DNA of 64,000 nucleotides from Clostridium sp. TW13 (lineage in GTDB: Bacteria > Bacillota > Clostridia > Clostridiales > Clostridiaceae), in contig NZ_BROD01000001.1 of assembly GCF_024345225.1 (NCBI RefSeq), positions 434,001 through 498,000 on the forward strand, in the 5' to 3' direction. The notes beneath the pieces were generated by a model, which was not told the origin of the DNA, made no database searches, and was given only the letters and a program-made list of their open reading frames with translations. Shown piece after piece: positions 27,156 through 36,878 of the stretch. The stretch's first letter is position 1, and each line of letters begins with the position of its first letter. The position numbers and the translations under genes were made by a program.

Positions 27156-27416
27156 GAACCCTTCTATTTATGGGAATTTGTGATGCTCATGAATAGAAGG
27201 GTTCATACTACCTATTTTGTTGACCAGTTGAAGCATTATTTCATTAATAGTTTGTAGTTTCGTGAAACATGTGATAATACTCCAAGTTGCCCTTTTGCAA
27301 TAGTTTTTGATGTCATCATCCGATTTCAGCAATATGTAAACAAATTGGTGATTTTATTTACAAATGTTAAATTTGTGTTATAATTATGTATTGTTGAGGT
27401 AAAGATGGTGTGATAA

Positions 27417-28106
27417 ATGAGTGTGATATGGATTGTGATATATGGAATAATATATTCTTATTCTGAAAAATTTTCGGAATTATTTGGAGAAAATCATATA
27501 CTAACGGTCTTTCTAATAATGCTATATATTGGTGCTTTGTATATGTTTTTAAAAAAACAGAAAAGGTTATCAGTATATGGTTTATGCTTTCCTAAATATT
27601 GGAGAAAAAAAGACGTTGGTTGGTTAATGCCTTTGTTGAGTTTTCCTTTTGCAAATATGTATTTACAAAGAAATCAAACAATGTTACAGAATTCCTGGAT
27701 AATGTTTTTACTGATGTTATTTACAGTATTTCTGGAAGAATTATTGTTTCGTGGATATTTGTTAGTGTATCTCTTCGAAAAATGTGGAATTGACAACAAA
27801 TGGATTGGAATGATTATTTCAAGTGTTTTGTTTGGCATGTTTCATATTGTGAATATTTTTCAGGGAGCGGATATCTTATATACTATGATTCAAATGCTTT
27901 GTGCTTGTGGAATAGGATTGTGTTTGTGTGTGCTAGTATCACAATATAAATCCATATTTCCAGGGACAATCGTTCATTATATAATTAACATCACTTCATT
28001 TGATATGGAAAAAAGTAATTATCATGTATTATTATTCTTTTTTATATTATCAGTTTTACATATTTTTTATGCATGTTTATTGAAATGGAAGTGGCGGACT
28101 ATTTAA
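27417..28106 (+). CDS. CPBP family intramembrane metalloprotease (CAAX/Abi type)
   Basis: 229 residues with about six to seven membrane helices. The Abi/CPBP signature is clear: EELLFRGYLL (Glu-Glu plus Arg) and a second motif FGMFHIVN with a metal-binding His. Family members process prenylated proteins in eukaryotes; bacterial ones are linked to bacteriocin immunity or surface processing. It lies inside the choline/polymer locus. Start ATG 27417 has a weak SD (AAGATGG). The 116-bp gap to the next gene contains no terminator. Confidence 0.82.
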   Translation: MSVIWIVIYGIIYSYSEKFSELFGENHILTVFLIMLYIGALYMFLKKQKRLSVYGLCFPKYWRKKDVGWLMPLLSFPFANMYLQRNQTMLQNSWIMFLLMLFTVFLEELLFRGYLLVYLFEKCGIDNKWIGMIISSVLFGMFHIVNIFQGADILYTMIQMLCACGIGLCLCVLVSQYKSIFPGTIVHYIINITSFDMEKSNYHVLLFFFILSVLHIFYACLLKWKWRTI

Positions 28107-28222
28107 TAAACATTATATCTGTTGCTATGTACGCGAAACAAAAGTTGCGCAGTTGAGTATCTTGTACAATTTTATTCAAAAAATAATAATAGAAAGAACA
28201 ACGTAAGGTATAGGGGGATATT

Positions 28223-29461
28223 ATGAAATTTTATATTGATCCAGGAACTGGAAGTATGCTTTTTGCTATACTAATTGGCATTATTGGAGCACTTAAATAT
28301 GTGATTCGAATGACAATGGTCAAGCTACGTTTTATTCTAAGTGGTGGAAAAAAAGTGGACATGAATTCTGGAAGAATTCCATATGTGATTTTTTCGGATA
28401 ACAAAAGATATTGGAATGTTTTTGAACCCATATGTAGGGAATTTGATCGAAGAGGCATTGATATTGTCTATATGACTGCATCACCAGATGACCCTGTTCT
28501 TGAGTGCCCGTATGAACATGTAAAAGGAAAATTTATTGGCAAAAATAATTTGGCATTTGCTAAGCTTAACTATTTAAATGCGACCATTGTTTTATCTACC
28601 ACACCAGGTTTGGATGTTTATCAATGGAAAAGATCAAAAGAAGTGCAATGCTATGTACATATTCTGCATGCAGCTGGTGAGGTAACATTGTATCGAATGT
28701 TTGGAATTGATTACTATGATTCAATGTTATTATCAAGTCAATATCAGCTTGAAGATGTGCGAAAGCTGGAACAGTTAAGACAATTACCAGAAAAAGAGGT
28801 TTGTATAGTTGGATTGCCATATATGGATGAAATGGTACAGCGATTGGAGAATAGTGGTCCAGTAGAAGCTCATGATAGAACGGTACTATTGGCTCCTTCA
28901 TGGGGACCAAGTGCTATTTTCAGTAAGTTTGGTGGAGATATTATAAAAATACTCTTAAAGACGGGATATCATGTTATTGTGAGACCACATCCACAATCAT
29001 TTGATTCAGAAAAAGATATGATTGCTAAGATTATGAATGAATATCCAGAATCCGAACAATTAGAATGGAATAGGGATGTTGATAATTTTGATGTCTTAAA
29101 ACGTTCTGATATATTGATTTCAGATTTTTCTGGAGTAACATTTGATTTTGCTTTGGTATATGACAAACCAATTATTTATGCGGATACAAAATTTGATAAA
29201 GCACCATATGATGCATGGTGGTTAGAAGAAGATCTCTGGACAAATACAGCTCTTCCAAGAATTGGAATGAAATTAACAGAAGAGAAAATGGATTCATTAA
29301 AGGAAATGATCGATACGTGTTTAGAGGATCCGAAGTATGCCAAAGGACGTATTGAAGTTCGAAATGAAACATGGGAGTATTTTGGAGAAGGAACCAAGAG
29401 AACTGTAGACTGGTTACTCAATAAATATAGTCAGTTGACCAAAGAAGAGGAGGATAAATAA
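28223..29461 (+). CDS. CDP-glycerol glycerophosphotransferase family protein (TagB/TagF-like)
   Basis: 412 residues. An N-terminal hydrophobic segment (about 8-28) is followed by a GT-B-like fold with the family motifs LLAPSWGPSA, IVRPHPQSF and SDFSGVTFDFALVYDKPIIY. Enzymes of this family add glycerol- or ribitol-phosphate to lipid-linked teichoic acid precursors at the membrane. GGGGG SD. It ends 2 bp before the YidC-sulfatase fusion, so the two are translated together. The missing LCP-type ligase could be supplied by the gene at 1771. Confidence 0.85.
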   Translation: MKFYIDPGTGSMLFAILIGIIGALKYVIRMTMVKLRFILSGGKKVDMNSGRIPYVIFSDNKRYWNVFEPICREFDRRGIDIVYMTASPDDPVLECPYEHVKGKFIGKNNLAFAKLNYLNATIVLSTTPGLDVYQWKRSKEVQCYVHILHAAGEVTLYRMFGIDYYDSMLLSSQYQLEDVRKLEQLRQLPEKEVCIVGLPYMDEMVQRLENSGPVEAHDRTVLLAPSWGPSAIFSKFGGDIIKILLKTGYHVIVRPHPQSFDSEKDMIAKIMNEYPESEQLEWNRDVDNFDVLKRSDILISDFSGVTFDFALVYDKPIIYADTKFDKAPYDAWWLEEDLWTNTALPRIGMKLTEEKMDSLKEMIDTCLEDPKYAKGRIEVRNETWEYFGEGTKRTVDWLLNKYSQLTKEEEDK

Positions 29462-29463
29462 AA

Positions 29464-32256
29464 ATGACAATACTTGATATATTATATACAATTATAATAT
29501 CTCCTATTCAATTATTTTTTGAGACCATTTATATGATGGCTAATAATATTATTCATAATCCAGGAATGTCAATTATTGTATTGAGTTTGACAATGAATTT
29601 TTTAGTGTTACCTCTTTATCGAAGGGCTGATGCTATGCAAGAGGAAGAGCGTGATATGGAAGCAAAACTTCATGATGGAGTGGCTCATATCAAGAAAACA
29701 TTCAAAGGCGACGAGAAAATGATGATTCTGCAAACATTTTATAGGCAGAATAATTACAAACCAACGTATGTATTCAAGAGCTCAATTTCATTGTTTTTGG
29801 AAATTCCGTTTTTTATTGCTGCATATCAATTTTTATCACATTTACCAATATTACAAGGTGTACGATTTGGCGTTATTGCAAACTTGGGGGCAGCAGATGC
29901 ATTGATTGCAATTGGTAATTTTCATATTAATTTGTTACCAATTATTATGACTTTAGTGAATTTTGTATCTTGTGTAATATTTACAAAGGGATATCCGAAG
30001 AAAACGAAAGTTCAATTGTATTTTATGATGATCTTCTTTTTCATCTTTTTATATAATTCTCCATCAGGATTAGTTTTTTATTGGACATTGAACAATATTT
30101 TTTCTTTAGTAAAGACTATTCTTTACAAATTAAAGAATGCAAAGAAAATCTTAAATGTTATGTTCGCATTTGCAGGAGCAGCTTTAGTTATTTGTGCAGT
30201 ACGATTCGTATATGCAGAAAGCCTATTAAGTTTTATTTGCGTTGCAGGAATTGGTGTTGCATTTATGATACCACTTATTATTTCTGCAATAAAAAAATAT
30301 AGTAAGATGGAATTAAAAACATTAAATATTGAATCAAATCGTAAAGTATATTTTGGTGGGGCAATATTTATGGCTATTTTAATTGGTTGCGTGATACCGT
30401 CTGCAGTTATTAAGGCTTCACCTCAAGAGTTCGTGGATCTATATTACTATGTAAATCCTTTATGGTATATTTGTAGCGCGTTGAGCTTTTCCATCGGAAC
30501 ATTTCTTGTGTGGATGGGGGTGTTCTATTGGTTAACTAGTAAGAAGTACAGAGCATATTTTGAAATTGCAGTTTGGATAATATGTGGAATAATGACGTTG
30601 AATTATATGTTTTTTGGAAATAATTTGGGGATATTAAGTAATTCCCTAAATTATGAGAATGGTGTCTCTTTTGACTGGGGGCAAATAATGCTAAACTTAG
30701 CAGTTATAATTGGTGTAGCCATTATTATGTTTGTTATTTATCGATTTGGTAGAAAAATAGTTCCACAGGTTCTTATTATTTGTGCAATTGCATTAGGTGT
30801 AATGTCATTTTATAATGTAGTTGAAATAAATGAATCAGTTTCTGAAATAAAGAATGGTGTTACACAGGCCAAGGAAGATTTTCCTTCTTTTTCACTTAGC
30901 AAATCAGGAAAGAATGTTGTTGTATTGATGATGGATAGAGGGATGAATGAATATATTCCATATTTGTTCAATGAAAAACCGAAATTGAAGGATATGTTTT
31001 CTGGATTTACATATTACCCAAATACACTTTCCTTTGGGGGATTTACTAATTTTGGTACACCTGCTTTATTTGGAGGTTATGAATATACGCCGATTGAGAT
31101 GAATAAGCGTAACACAGAGACTTTGGTATCTAAACAAAACGAGGCATTAAAGGTTATGCCGGTATTGTTTGATAAAAATCATTATAATGTAACAGTTTGT
31201 GACCCATCTTATGCAAATTATCAATGGATACCGGATTTGTCTATTTATAACAAATACCCAGATATTCATAAGTATATCACGGTGGGGAAATTTGCATCTA
31301 AAGAGAGTAGAGTAATTAAGTCTGTCAATAATAAGAGGAATTTCTTTTGTTATAGTATTATGAAAACAGCTCCTTTATTTGCACAAGCTGTACTGTACGA
31401 TGGTGGAAGTTATAACCACAAAGGTGCCGCAGATGGAAAAACATCAGTGAATAATATTGTTGCAACTGGACAAAAATTAGTCAATAACTATGTTGCAGAT
31501 GGAATGAATGCATCTTTTATGAATTCATATTCTACATTAGAAAATCTATCTAATATGACAAAAATAAAAGATGATAATAAGAATACATTCCTAATGATGA
31601 CAAATGATACGACTCATGAACCAATGCTACTTCAAGAACCAAATTATGTTCCTGCAAAGCATGTAGATAATACTGAATATGAAACTAAGAATGCAAATAG
31701 ACGTACTGTAAATGGAAAAACATTAAAAATGGAAACTTCACAACAGTGTATTCATTATCAAGCGAATATGGCAAGTATGCTAAAGATTGGTGAATGGATG
31801 GAGTATCTGAAAAAGAATAATGTGTATGATAATACAAGGATAATTATTGTAGCAGATCATGGAAGACCATTACAACAATTGAAAGATATGATATTGGATG
31901 ATGGTAAGAATAGTCTTTATGATACAGAATTTTATAATCCGTTGTTATTAGTGAAGGATTTTAATAGTAACAAATTTTCAACTTCAGAAAAATTTATGAC
32001 AAATGGTGATGTGCCAACACTTGCAATTAAGGACCTTATTAAAAATCCTAAGAATCCGTTTACGGGAAAAGAAATTAATAATAATGAGAAATATAGCCAT
32101 GATCAATATGTATTAGGTTCATTAAATTTTGATATTACAAAAAATCATGGAAATATTTACCTGCCAGGGACTTGGTTCAAGGTTCATAATGATATAAGGG
32201 ATAAAAATAATTGGTCTGTTTTAAATAAAAATTCTACTTTTCCAACACAAAAGTAG
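29464..32256 (+). CDS. YidC/Oxa1-like membrane domain fused to an alkaline-phosphatase-superfamily (sulfatase) domain
   Basis: 930 residues. Residues 1-225 match the YidC/Oxa1 insertase core (SIIVLSLTMNFLVLPLYRRA, FLEIPFFIAAYQFLS, YNSPSGLVFYWTLNN). Several more helices follow (about 230-450). The C-terminal extracellular part (about 480-900) looks like a sulfatase/phosphoglycerol-transferase domain: NVVVLMMDRG, a candidate Thr nucleophile in TNFGTPALFGG, metal ligands IIIVADHGR and the late NGDVPTLAIKDL. It may move a phosphate-linked group onto the polymer made by the neighbouring transferase. The fusion is unusual. Confidence 0.8.
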   Translation: MTILDILYTIIISPIQLFFETIYMMANNIIHNPGMSIIVLSLTMNFLVLPLYRRADAMQEEERDMEAKLHDGVAHIKKTFKGDEKMMILQTFYRQNNYKPTYVFKSSISLFLEIPFFIAAYQFLSHLPILQGVRFGVIANLGAADALIAIGNFHINLLPIIMTLVNFVSCVIFTKGYPKKTKVQLYFMMIFFFIFLYNSPSGLVFYWTLNNIFSLVKTILYKLKNAKKILNVMFAFAGAALVICAVRFVYAESLLSFICVAGIGVAFMIPLIISAIKKYSKMELKTLNIESNRKVYFGGAIFMAILIGCVIPSAVIKASPQEFVDLYYYVNPLWYICSALSFSIGTFLVWMGVFYWLTSKKYRAYFEIAVWIICGIMTLNYMFFGNNLGILSNSLNYENGVSFDWGQIMLNLAVIIGVAIIMFVIYRFGRKIVPQVLIICAIALGVMSFYNVVEINESVSEIKNGVTQAKEDFPSFSLSKSGKNVVVLMMDRGMNEYIPYLFNEKPKLKDMFSGFTYYPNTLSFGGFTNFGTPALFGGYEYTPIEMNKRNTETLVSKQNEALKVMPVLFDKNHYNVTVCDPSYANYQWIPDLSIYNKYPDIHKYITVGKFASKESRVIKSVNNKRNFFCYSIMKTAPLFAQAVLYDGGSYNHKGAADGKTSVNNIVATGQKLVNNYVADGMNASFMNSYSTLENLSNMTKIKDDNKNTFLMMTNDTTHEPMLLQEPNYVPAKHVDNTEYETKNANRRTVNGKTLKMETSQQCIHYQANMASMLKIGEWMEYLKKNNVYDNTRIIIVADHGRPLQQLKDMILDDGKNSLYDTEFYNPLLLVKDFNSNKFSTSEKFMTNGDVPTLAIKDLIKNPKNPFTGKEINNNEKYSHDQYVLGSLNFDITKNHGNIYLPGTWFKVHNDIRDKNNWSVLNKNSTFPTQK

Positions 32257-32265
32257 AATTTAACC
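32229..32265 (+). terminator. Terminator overlapping the fusion gene's stop
   Basis: A perfect 13-bp stem AAATTCTACTTTT (32229-32241) / AAAAGTAGAATTT (32249-32261) includes the last codons. The T-run is short, so strength is uncertain. Confidence 0.6.
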
Positions 32266-32662
32266 ATCAAAAAGGGTCAGTTTTATTTCATAATATATAC
32301 TTATTGGATGAGAGCTAAAAGAATTCCACACCCAATTTTACAAAAATAAACTTGAAAAATTCAAAGGGTGTGTAGACTGATTGGTTGCAATCTACTGCCG
32401 AGACACTTGTCAGACTAGAGAAGAAATAGCTTGATATTAAAACAATTTAATGATTTTAAGTGAATATTGCAGTACATTTTATGTTCCCTCAGACTTAGGT
32501 TTGAGGGAATTTTTGATTTAGTTAGGTAAATACGCAGAATTAAGTTGATAACAACTTTTCATTCACACATATAAATTGTAGTTTATTGCCTAATATTGAA
32601 AAGCTCACTAGAGAGAGGTATGATTATAATTGGTAATTAATTAAAAGGTTTAGGTATCAGGT
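32266..32662 (+). other. Intergenic region with one terminator-like hairpin
   Basis: No gene. TTCCCTCA/TGAGGGAA (32484-32509) followed by TTTTTGATTT is a terminator-like hairpin. A short frame, AIYCRDTCQTREEIA (about 32386-32430), may be a gene stub but is too short to name. Confidence 0.4.
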
Positions 32663-33226
32663 ATGCATAATATAATTTATAAGTACATGAGTGAATTAGG
32701 AATCGATAAATCAATACGTGATGAAATCATGTCATTGTTTAAACTGGAGGAAGTTAAAGCAGGAGATATCATACTTGAAGTTGGAGAGAATACACATGTT
32801 GTGTGTTTGATTTTGCAGGGAATTGTACGTGGATATTACCTAGATGAGGATGGAAATGATGTCACCAAGTGTTTTTCTAAGGAAAAGGAATGGTGCTGTG
32901 TCTATAACTATCTAGAAGATGGACCTGCTGCTTTCTATGTTGAGGCATTAGAGCATTGCATACTTGCAGAAATAAAAGTGAGTGATATACATGAATTAAT
33001 GGTTAAGTACCCGTCTATAAACATACTTTATCAAAAACTTATAAATAAGGCATTTTTGAAGGTTGAAGAAAAAGGGGCTTCTTTTCAAATTATGGATGCA
33101 AAAGAAAGATATTTATTATTTAGAGATAAGAATCCGGATATTTGTAGTAGAGTTAAACAAGAGTATATTGCTTCATATTTGGGCATTACACCAAGCTCAT
33201 TAAGCAGGATTAGAAAAAATCTGTAA
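32663..33226 (+). CDS. Crp/Fnr family transcriptional regulator
   Basis: 187 residues: an N-terminal cyclic-nucleotide-binding-like beta barrel (about 28-115, LQGIVRGYYLDEDG) and a C-terminal helix-turn-helix (IASYLGITPSSLSRIRKNL). No Fe-S Cys cluster typical of Fnr is present. In this subgroup the ligand is usually unknown. A perfect hairpin overlaps its stop, separating it from the SDR gene. No strong SD is visible. Confidence 0.85.
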   Translation: MHNIIYKYMSELGIDKSIRDEIMSLFKLEEVKAGDIILEVGENTHVVCLILQGIVRGYYLDEDGNDVTKCFSKEKEWCCVYNYLEDGPAAFYVEALEHCILAEIKVSDIHELMVKYPSINILYQKLINKAFLKVEEKGASFQIMDAKERYLLFRDKNPDICSRVKQEYIASYLGITPSSLSRIRKNL

Positions 33227-33256
33227 TTGCCATTTGGCAATTACAGATTTAATTTT
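33217..33256 (+). terminator. Terminator after the Crp/Fnr gene
   Basis: A perfect 15-bp stem AAATCTGTAATTGCC (33217-33231) / GGCAATTACAGATTT (33236-33250), loop 4, then AATTTTC. The stop codon lies inside the 5' arm. Confidence 0.75.
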
Positions 33257-33299
33257 CTCTGATAGAATTTTCTATATCAAAGCATATAGGAGGTTCAAT

Positions 33300-34100
33300 A
33301 TGAGTAAAAATGTAGTATTAATAACAGGGTGTTCATCTGGTGTTGGAAGGTCACTATGTGAGCAAATGAAATCTGAAGGGTATATTGTAGTAGCATCTGC
33401 TAGAAATATGGCTAGTATCAGCAACATTAATGCAGACATGCTACTTGAGATTGATGTTACAAAAGAGATTACTATTTCTAAGGCAATTGAGCAGATTATG
33501 AATCGGTATAGTCGCATTGATATTCTTGTAAACAATGCAGGTTATTCTGTTCGTTCTGCCATTGAAGAAATACAGATATCTGAGCTTCAGCAATTATTCG
33601 ATGTTAATGTTAATGGTATAATCAGAATGATTCAAGCTGTGGCTCCAATTATGCGTGCACAAGGAAAAGGAAGAATAATTAATATAGGATCAGTTTCTGG
33701 AAAATTGACAACAGGCATAAATGGAGGGTATTGCGCTTCAAAACATGCAGTTGAGCCAATAAGTGAGGCTGCAAGATACGAATTGAAACCATATGGCATT
33801 CAGGTGACTGTTTTGGAACCAGGAGCTATGGATACTAATTTTTTCAAGACGTTGTCAATCAACTCTGATGAAAGAATGAACAATAGTGCTTCGCCGTATT
33901 CTTCTTTTTATCAAAAGGATTTAAACTTTAGAAAAATACAGAAACGTGCGGATATTGAAAAGTCTGTGAAATATATTTGCAAAATCATACGAAAAAAGCA
34001 TTTAAAAGTGAGATATACAATTTCACTTCCAATTATATTTAAGATTCTAATTAGATTGCCTGACGGAATCAGAGAGAAACTGATGCTGAGGCTTAGTTGA
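33300..34100 (+). CDS. Short-chain dehydrogenase/reductase (SDR)
   Basis: 266 residues with a classical SDR fold: cofactor motif TGCSSGVG, the NNAG strand motif, catalytic Ser in NIGSVSG, and YCASK supplying Tyr and Lys. The PG turn motif reads LEPGAMDT. A C-terminal Lys/Arg-rich tail resembles lipid-modifying SDRs. ATG 33300 has AGGAGG 7 bp before it; upstream in-frame codons overlap the terminator. Substrate unknown. Confidence 0.88.
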   Translation: MSKNVVLITGCSSGVGRSLCEQMKSEGYIVVASARNMASISNINADMLLEIDVTKEITISKAIEQIMNRYSRIDILVNNAGYSVRSAIEEIQISELQQLFDVNVNGIIRMIQAVAPIMRAQGKGRIINIGSVSGKLTTGINGGYCASKHAVEPISEAARYELKPYGIQVTVLEPGAMDTNFFKTLSINSDERMNNSASPYSSFYQKDLNFRKIQKRADIEKSVKYICKIIRKKHLKVRYTISLPIIFKILIRLPDGIREKLMLRLS

Positions 34101-34690
34101 TAGTGCAAAATAATATTTGTAAGTAAGCGTCAAAAATTTACTAAATAAAATAAGAGCACTATTATATATCTTGAAAAAAATATCCTTATTTTAAGATAAT
34201 AAGATATCAAGAAAAACTAAAACACTTGCATTGGTGGCATTGAAGTTCGTTTCCTGTAATTAATTCATTTGTTGCTAATTCATACAGAGCATCGACTATG
34301 GTTATCTTGTTTTCAAAAGTAAGGTGTACTTAAGGTTGGCACATTTTGTGGATACTAATAAGTTGTTAATAATTTCTTTTCGCCAGGTTATTGTAGAATT
34401 CACCAAAAAATGCTAGAGAGGGGAGCTAATAAATACGGAAAAGGGTAGGACTTTGCGTAATAATTAATGCATTTAGATGATTTTAGAAAATTTAGAGGTA
34501 TTTTGTATTATATTAGTTTCCAAGATGATATAATGAAGTTAATGTATAGATGGAATAAATCTTTATAAGAAATAAGAAAAGCTGTCTAGAATGTATTAAA
34601 AATAAAAATTACTATTTTCAAGGAAATAATCAGTTCTTGTGAAATTAAGTATATATAAGACTGAACTTACTTTAGAGGAGGATTATTATA
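34101..34690 (+). other. Intergenic region with repeat copy and a minus-strand gene stub
   Basis: Besides the repeat at 34164-34227, the minus strand about 34213-34325 reads LTFENKITIVDALYELATNE, then LITGNELQCHQCKC with no start, preceded by an in-frame stop. It looks like the tail of a lost gene. The rest up to the chemotaxis gene has no feature apart from its SD (GAGGAGG). Confidence 0.35.
34164..34227 (+). repeat. Dispersed hairpin repeat, copy 1
   Basis: TATATATCTTGA ... TATCC ... GATAATAAGATATCAAGAAA ... CTAAAACACTT. The same order of words occurs at 38060-38125 and 43645-43710, and part of it inverted at 45412-45450. TATCTTGA and its complement TATCAAGA make a weak hairpin. Confidence 0.55.
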
Positions 34691-35512
34691 ATGTACAATC
34701 AAGAGTTAGAACCATTTTTAAAAGTTGCACCTGTTATCAAAGACATGTTGCAGGAGGATATTATGATAGTTGTTACAGATACGACAAAATTCATATATTA
34801 CAGTCCTGGTTATAAACTTGATACAAAAATTAGTATAGGCATTGAAATACCAACTAATGGTGCAGTATATAAGGCACTAAAAAGTGGTGAAATAAGTAGT
34901 GCAATTATATCTAAAGAAGCATATGGAATTCCATTTAAATCAATTTCGTATCCAGTTAAAGATTCTAATGGAAATGTTATAGGTGTTGTTTGCATAGGCA
35001 AAAGTTTGGAAGAACAATATAAAGTTGAAGAATCAACTGATACCTTATTTTCTTCTCTTGAAGAGACTAGTGCAAGTGTTGAAGAAATTAGTTCTGGATC
35101 AGAAAAATTGCTCAATATTATCGGTAATCTAGTAGAAACTTCGAAAGAAACAGAAAAGCAGATAAAAGAAAGCAATGAAATTATTAGTTTAATGCAGAAC
35201 ATAGCTTCAAAATCAAATTTATTAGGACTAAATGCAGCAATAGAAGCAGCTAGATCGGGAGAGCAAGGAAAAGGTTTTGCAGTTGTTGCTAGTGAAATGA
35301 GAAAATTAGCTCAATTAAGTAGTGAATCATCACAAAAAGTTTCTAATGCATTATTTGAAATAAGTAAAAGCACGGAAGAAGTTTTTAAAATAATAAATGA
35401 AGTTCAATCTATTTCAGAAACACAAGCTGCTGCTACTGAAGAAATAACTGCAACATTAGAAGAAGTTACTGCGAGTGCCCAAACTGTGGTTGAAATTGCA
35501 AAAGTTAAATAA
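34691..35512 (+). CDS. Soluble methyl-accepting chemotaxis-type transducer
   Basis: 273 residues with no membrane helix. The N-terminus (about 1-115) is a small sensor domain of PAS/Cache-like pattern ([29 protein letters not shown]). The C-terminus is the MCP signalling coiled coil with the hairpin tip [20 protein letters not shown] and [14 protein letters not shown]. Lacking a HAMP domain, it probably signals to CheA from the cytoplasm. Ligand unknown. Gene stands alone with a strong AGAGGAGG SD. Confidence 0.88.
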   Translation: MYNQELEPFLKVAPVIKDMLQEDIMIVVTDTTKFIYYSPGYKLDTKISIGIEIPTNGAVYKALKSGEISSAIISKEAYGIPFKSISYPVKDSNGNVIGVVCIGKSLEEQYKVEESTDTLFSSLEETSASVEEISSGSEKLLNIIGNLVETSKETEKQIKESNEIISLMQNIASKSNLLGLNAAIEAARSGEQGKGFAVVASEMRKLAQLSSESSQKVSNALFEISKSTEEVFKIINEVQSISETQAAATEEITATLEEVTASAQTVVEIAKVK

Positions 35513-35590
35513 ATTAATGAAATTATTTATTTAACTGATATCTGAAATCGTATTATTAGTTCTAATATAAACTTTTTATGCTGAAAAATT

Positions 35591-36499
35591 TCATGGTTTC
35601 AATTTGGGTATTATCTGCCTAAAAACAGCAGAAGGTAGAAGGCTGCCTTTTATCCCTACGACTTTAGCAGATACTTGATTTGCTATTTCTAAGCTTTTTA
35701 TATATGAATAGTCTGATTTTCTAGAAGCCATGAAGGCACCAATGTGAGAGTCACCTGCACCAATTGTGTCAACAACATTAGCTTTGATTCCCTTGGCATG
35801 CTGTAGGTGTTCACCATCATATATATAGGATCCGTTTTCACCATCTGTGATGATAATCAAATTATTGGTTAAGGCATAAAGTATCTTGACAGCTTGTTCT
35901 AAAGTTGTTGTTTTTGTAAAAGTTAGAATTTCGTCCTTGTTTAGATGAACAATTGGTGAAAGTTTGAAAATATCGTCAATCCTTTCTTTATCTATTAGCG
36001 AGAATCTTGGTCCAGGAGCGAAGAAAACTTGTAGATGTCTGTTTTCATTAAGAAAAGATATGATTTTATTGCCAGTGGATTCTTCAATTTCTAAGCCACA
36101 GATGTAAACCTGGTCAAAATCATCCATATTAAGACCATCAAGCCACATAGGGTCAAAAGTGTATTCAGCACCATGATAGGATAGAAAAGTTCGTTCCCCA
36201 TTAGATTCAACATAACAATAGCAACACCCGTTATCTTGATCTGCAACTCGGACAAATGGTGATAATCCTATTTTTTTCAGCTGTGAAGCCACATAATCTC
36301 CATAGATTCCAGTACCGATAGGTGAACAAAACACATTAGGTACTTCAAAAAGATTTATTATGTTCTGCACATTGAAAGCACAACCGCCTATAGACATAGT
36401 TTGACTATTTATGTGGCAGTCTCCAGTGGTAGTGGGTAGTTTTTCTACATTTATGATTATGTCAAGTACAGTAGATCCGATAATCAGTGTTTTTTTCAT
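35591..36499 (-). CDS. PfkB family carbohydrate/nucleoside kinase
   Basis: 302 residues of ribokinase fold. The N-terminal substrate motif reads GGCAFNVQN and the C-terminal PfkB signature DTIGAGDSHIGAF supplies the catalytic Asp and anion hole. Members phosphorylate sugars or nucleosides (ribose, fructose 1-phosphate, pseudouridine); the substrate is not evident. AGGAGG SD lies 7 bp before the ATG on the minus strand. No operon partner is seen. Confidence 0.87.
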   Translation of the reverse strand: MKKTLIIGSTVLDIIINVEKLPTTTGDCHINSQTMSIGGCAFNVQNIINLFEVPNVFCSPIGTGIYGDYVASQLKKIGLSPFVRVADQDNGCCYCYVESNGERTFLSYHGAEYTFDPMWLDGLNMDDFDQVYICGLEIEESTGNKIISFLNENRHLQVFFAPGPRFSLIDKERIDDIFKLSPIVHLNKDEILTFTKTTTLEQAVKILYALTNNLIIITDGENGSYIYDGEHLQHAKGIKANVVDTIGAGDSHIGAFMASRKSDYSYIKSLEIANQVSAKVVGIKGSLLPSAVFRQIIPKLKP

Positions 36500-36878
36500 G
36501 GTTACCTCCTAGGCTTATGTAAAATAGGTTTGTTAGATGATTATATTATATCATATTTGGTAATTTACTGTACAAATAATGGTAAGCAGAGTTTGTAATT
36601 GTTGCAGAAAGGTTAAAAATGACGACAGAAAATGATTTTTTTGAGTAAACAACATGAATATATGATATCTATATTAAATAAAAATGAAGAACTTAAAAAT
36701 AGAATATTAAAAGTTTTAAAATAAAACAATAAGTTTAGATAATCTATTGGGAAAAAGACTTGTCTTAATTTACAATTAGATGATACAATAGTGATTATTA
36801 CAACGATTAATGACAAAATGTTACAAAAAGTATCATGTGTCTTATAAACAAGTGAAAAAATTATTTTGGAGGATGGCA

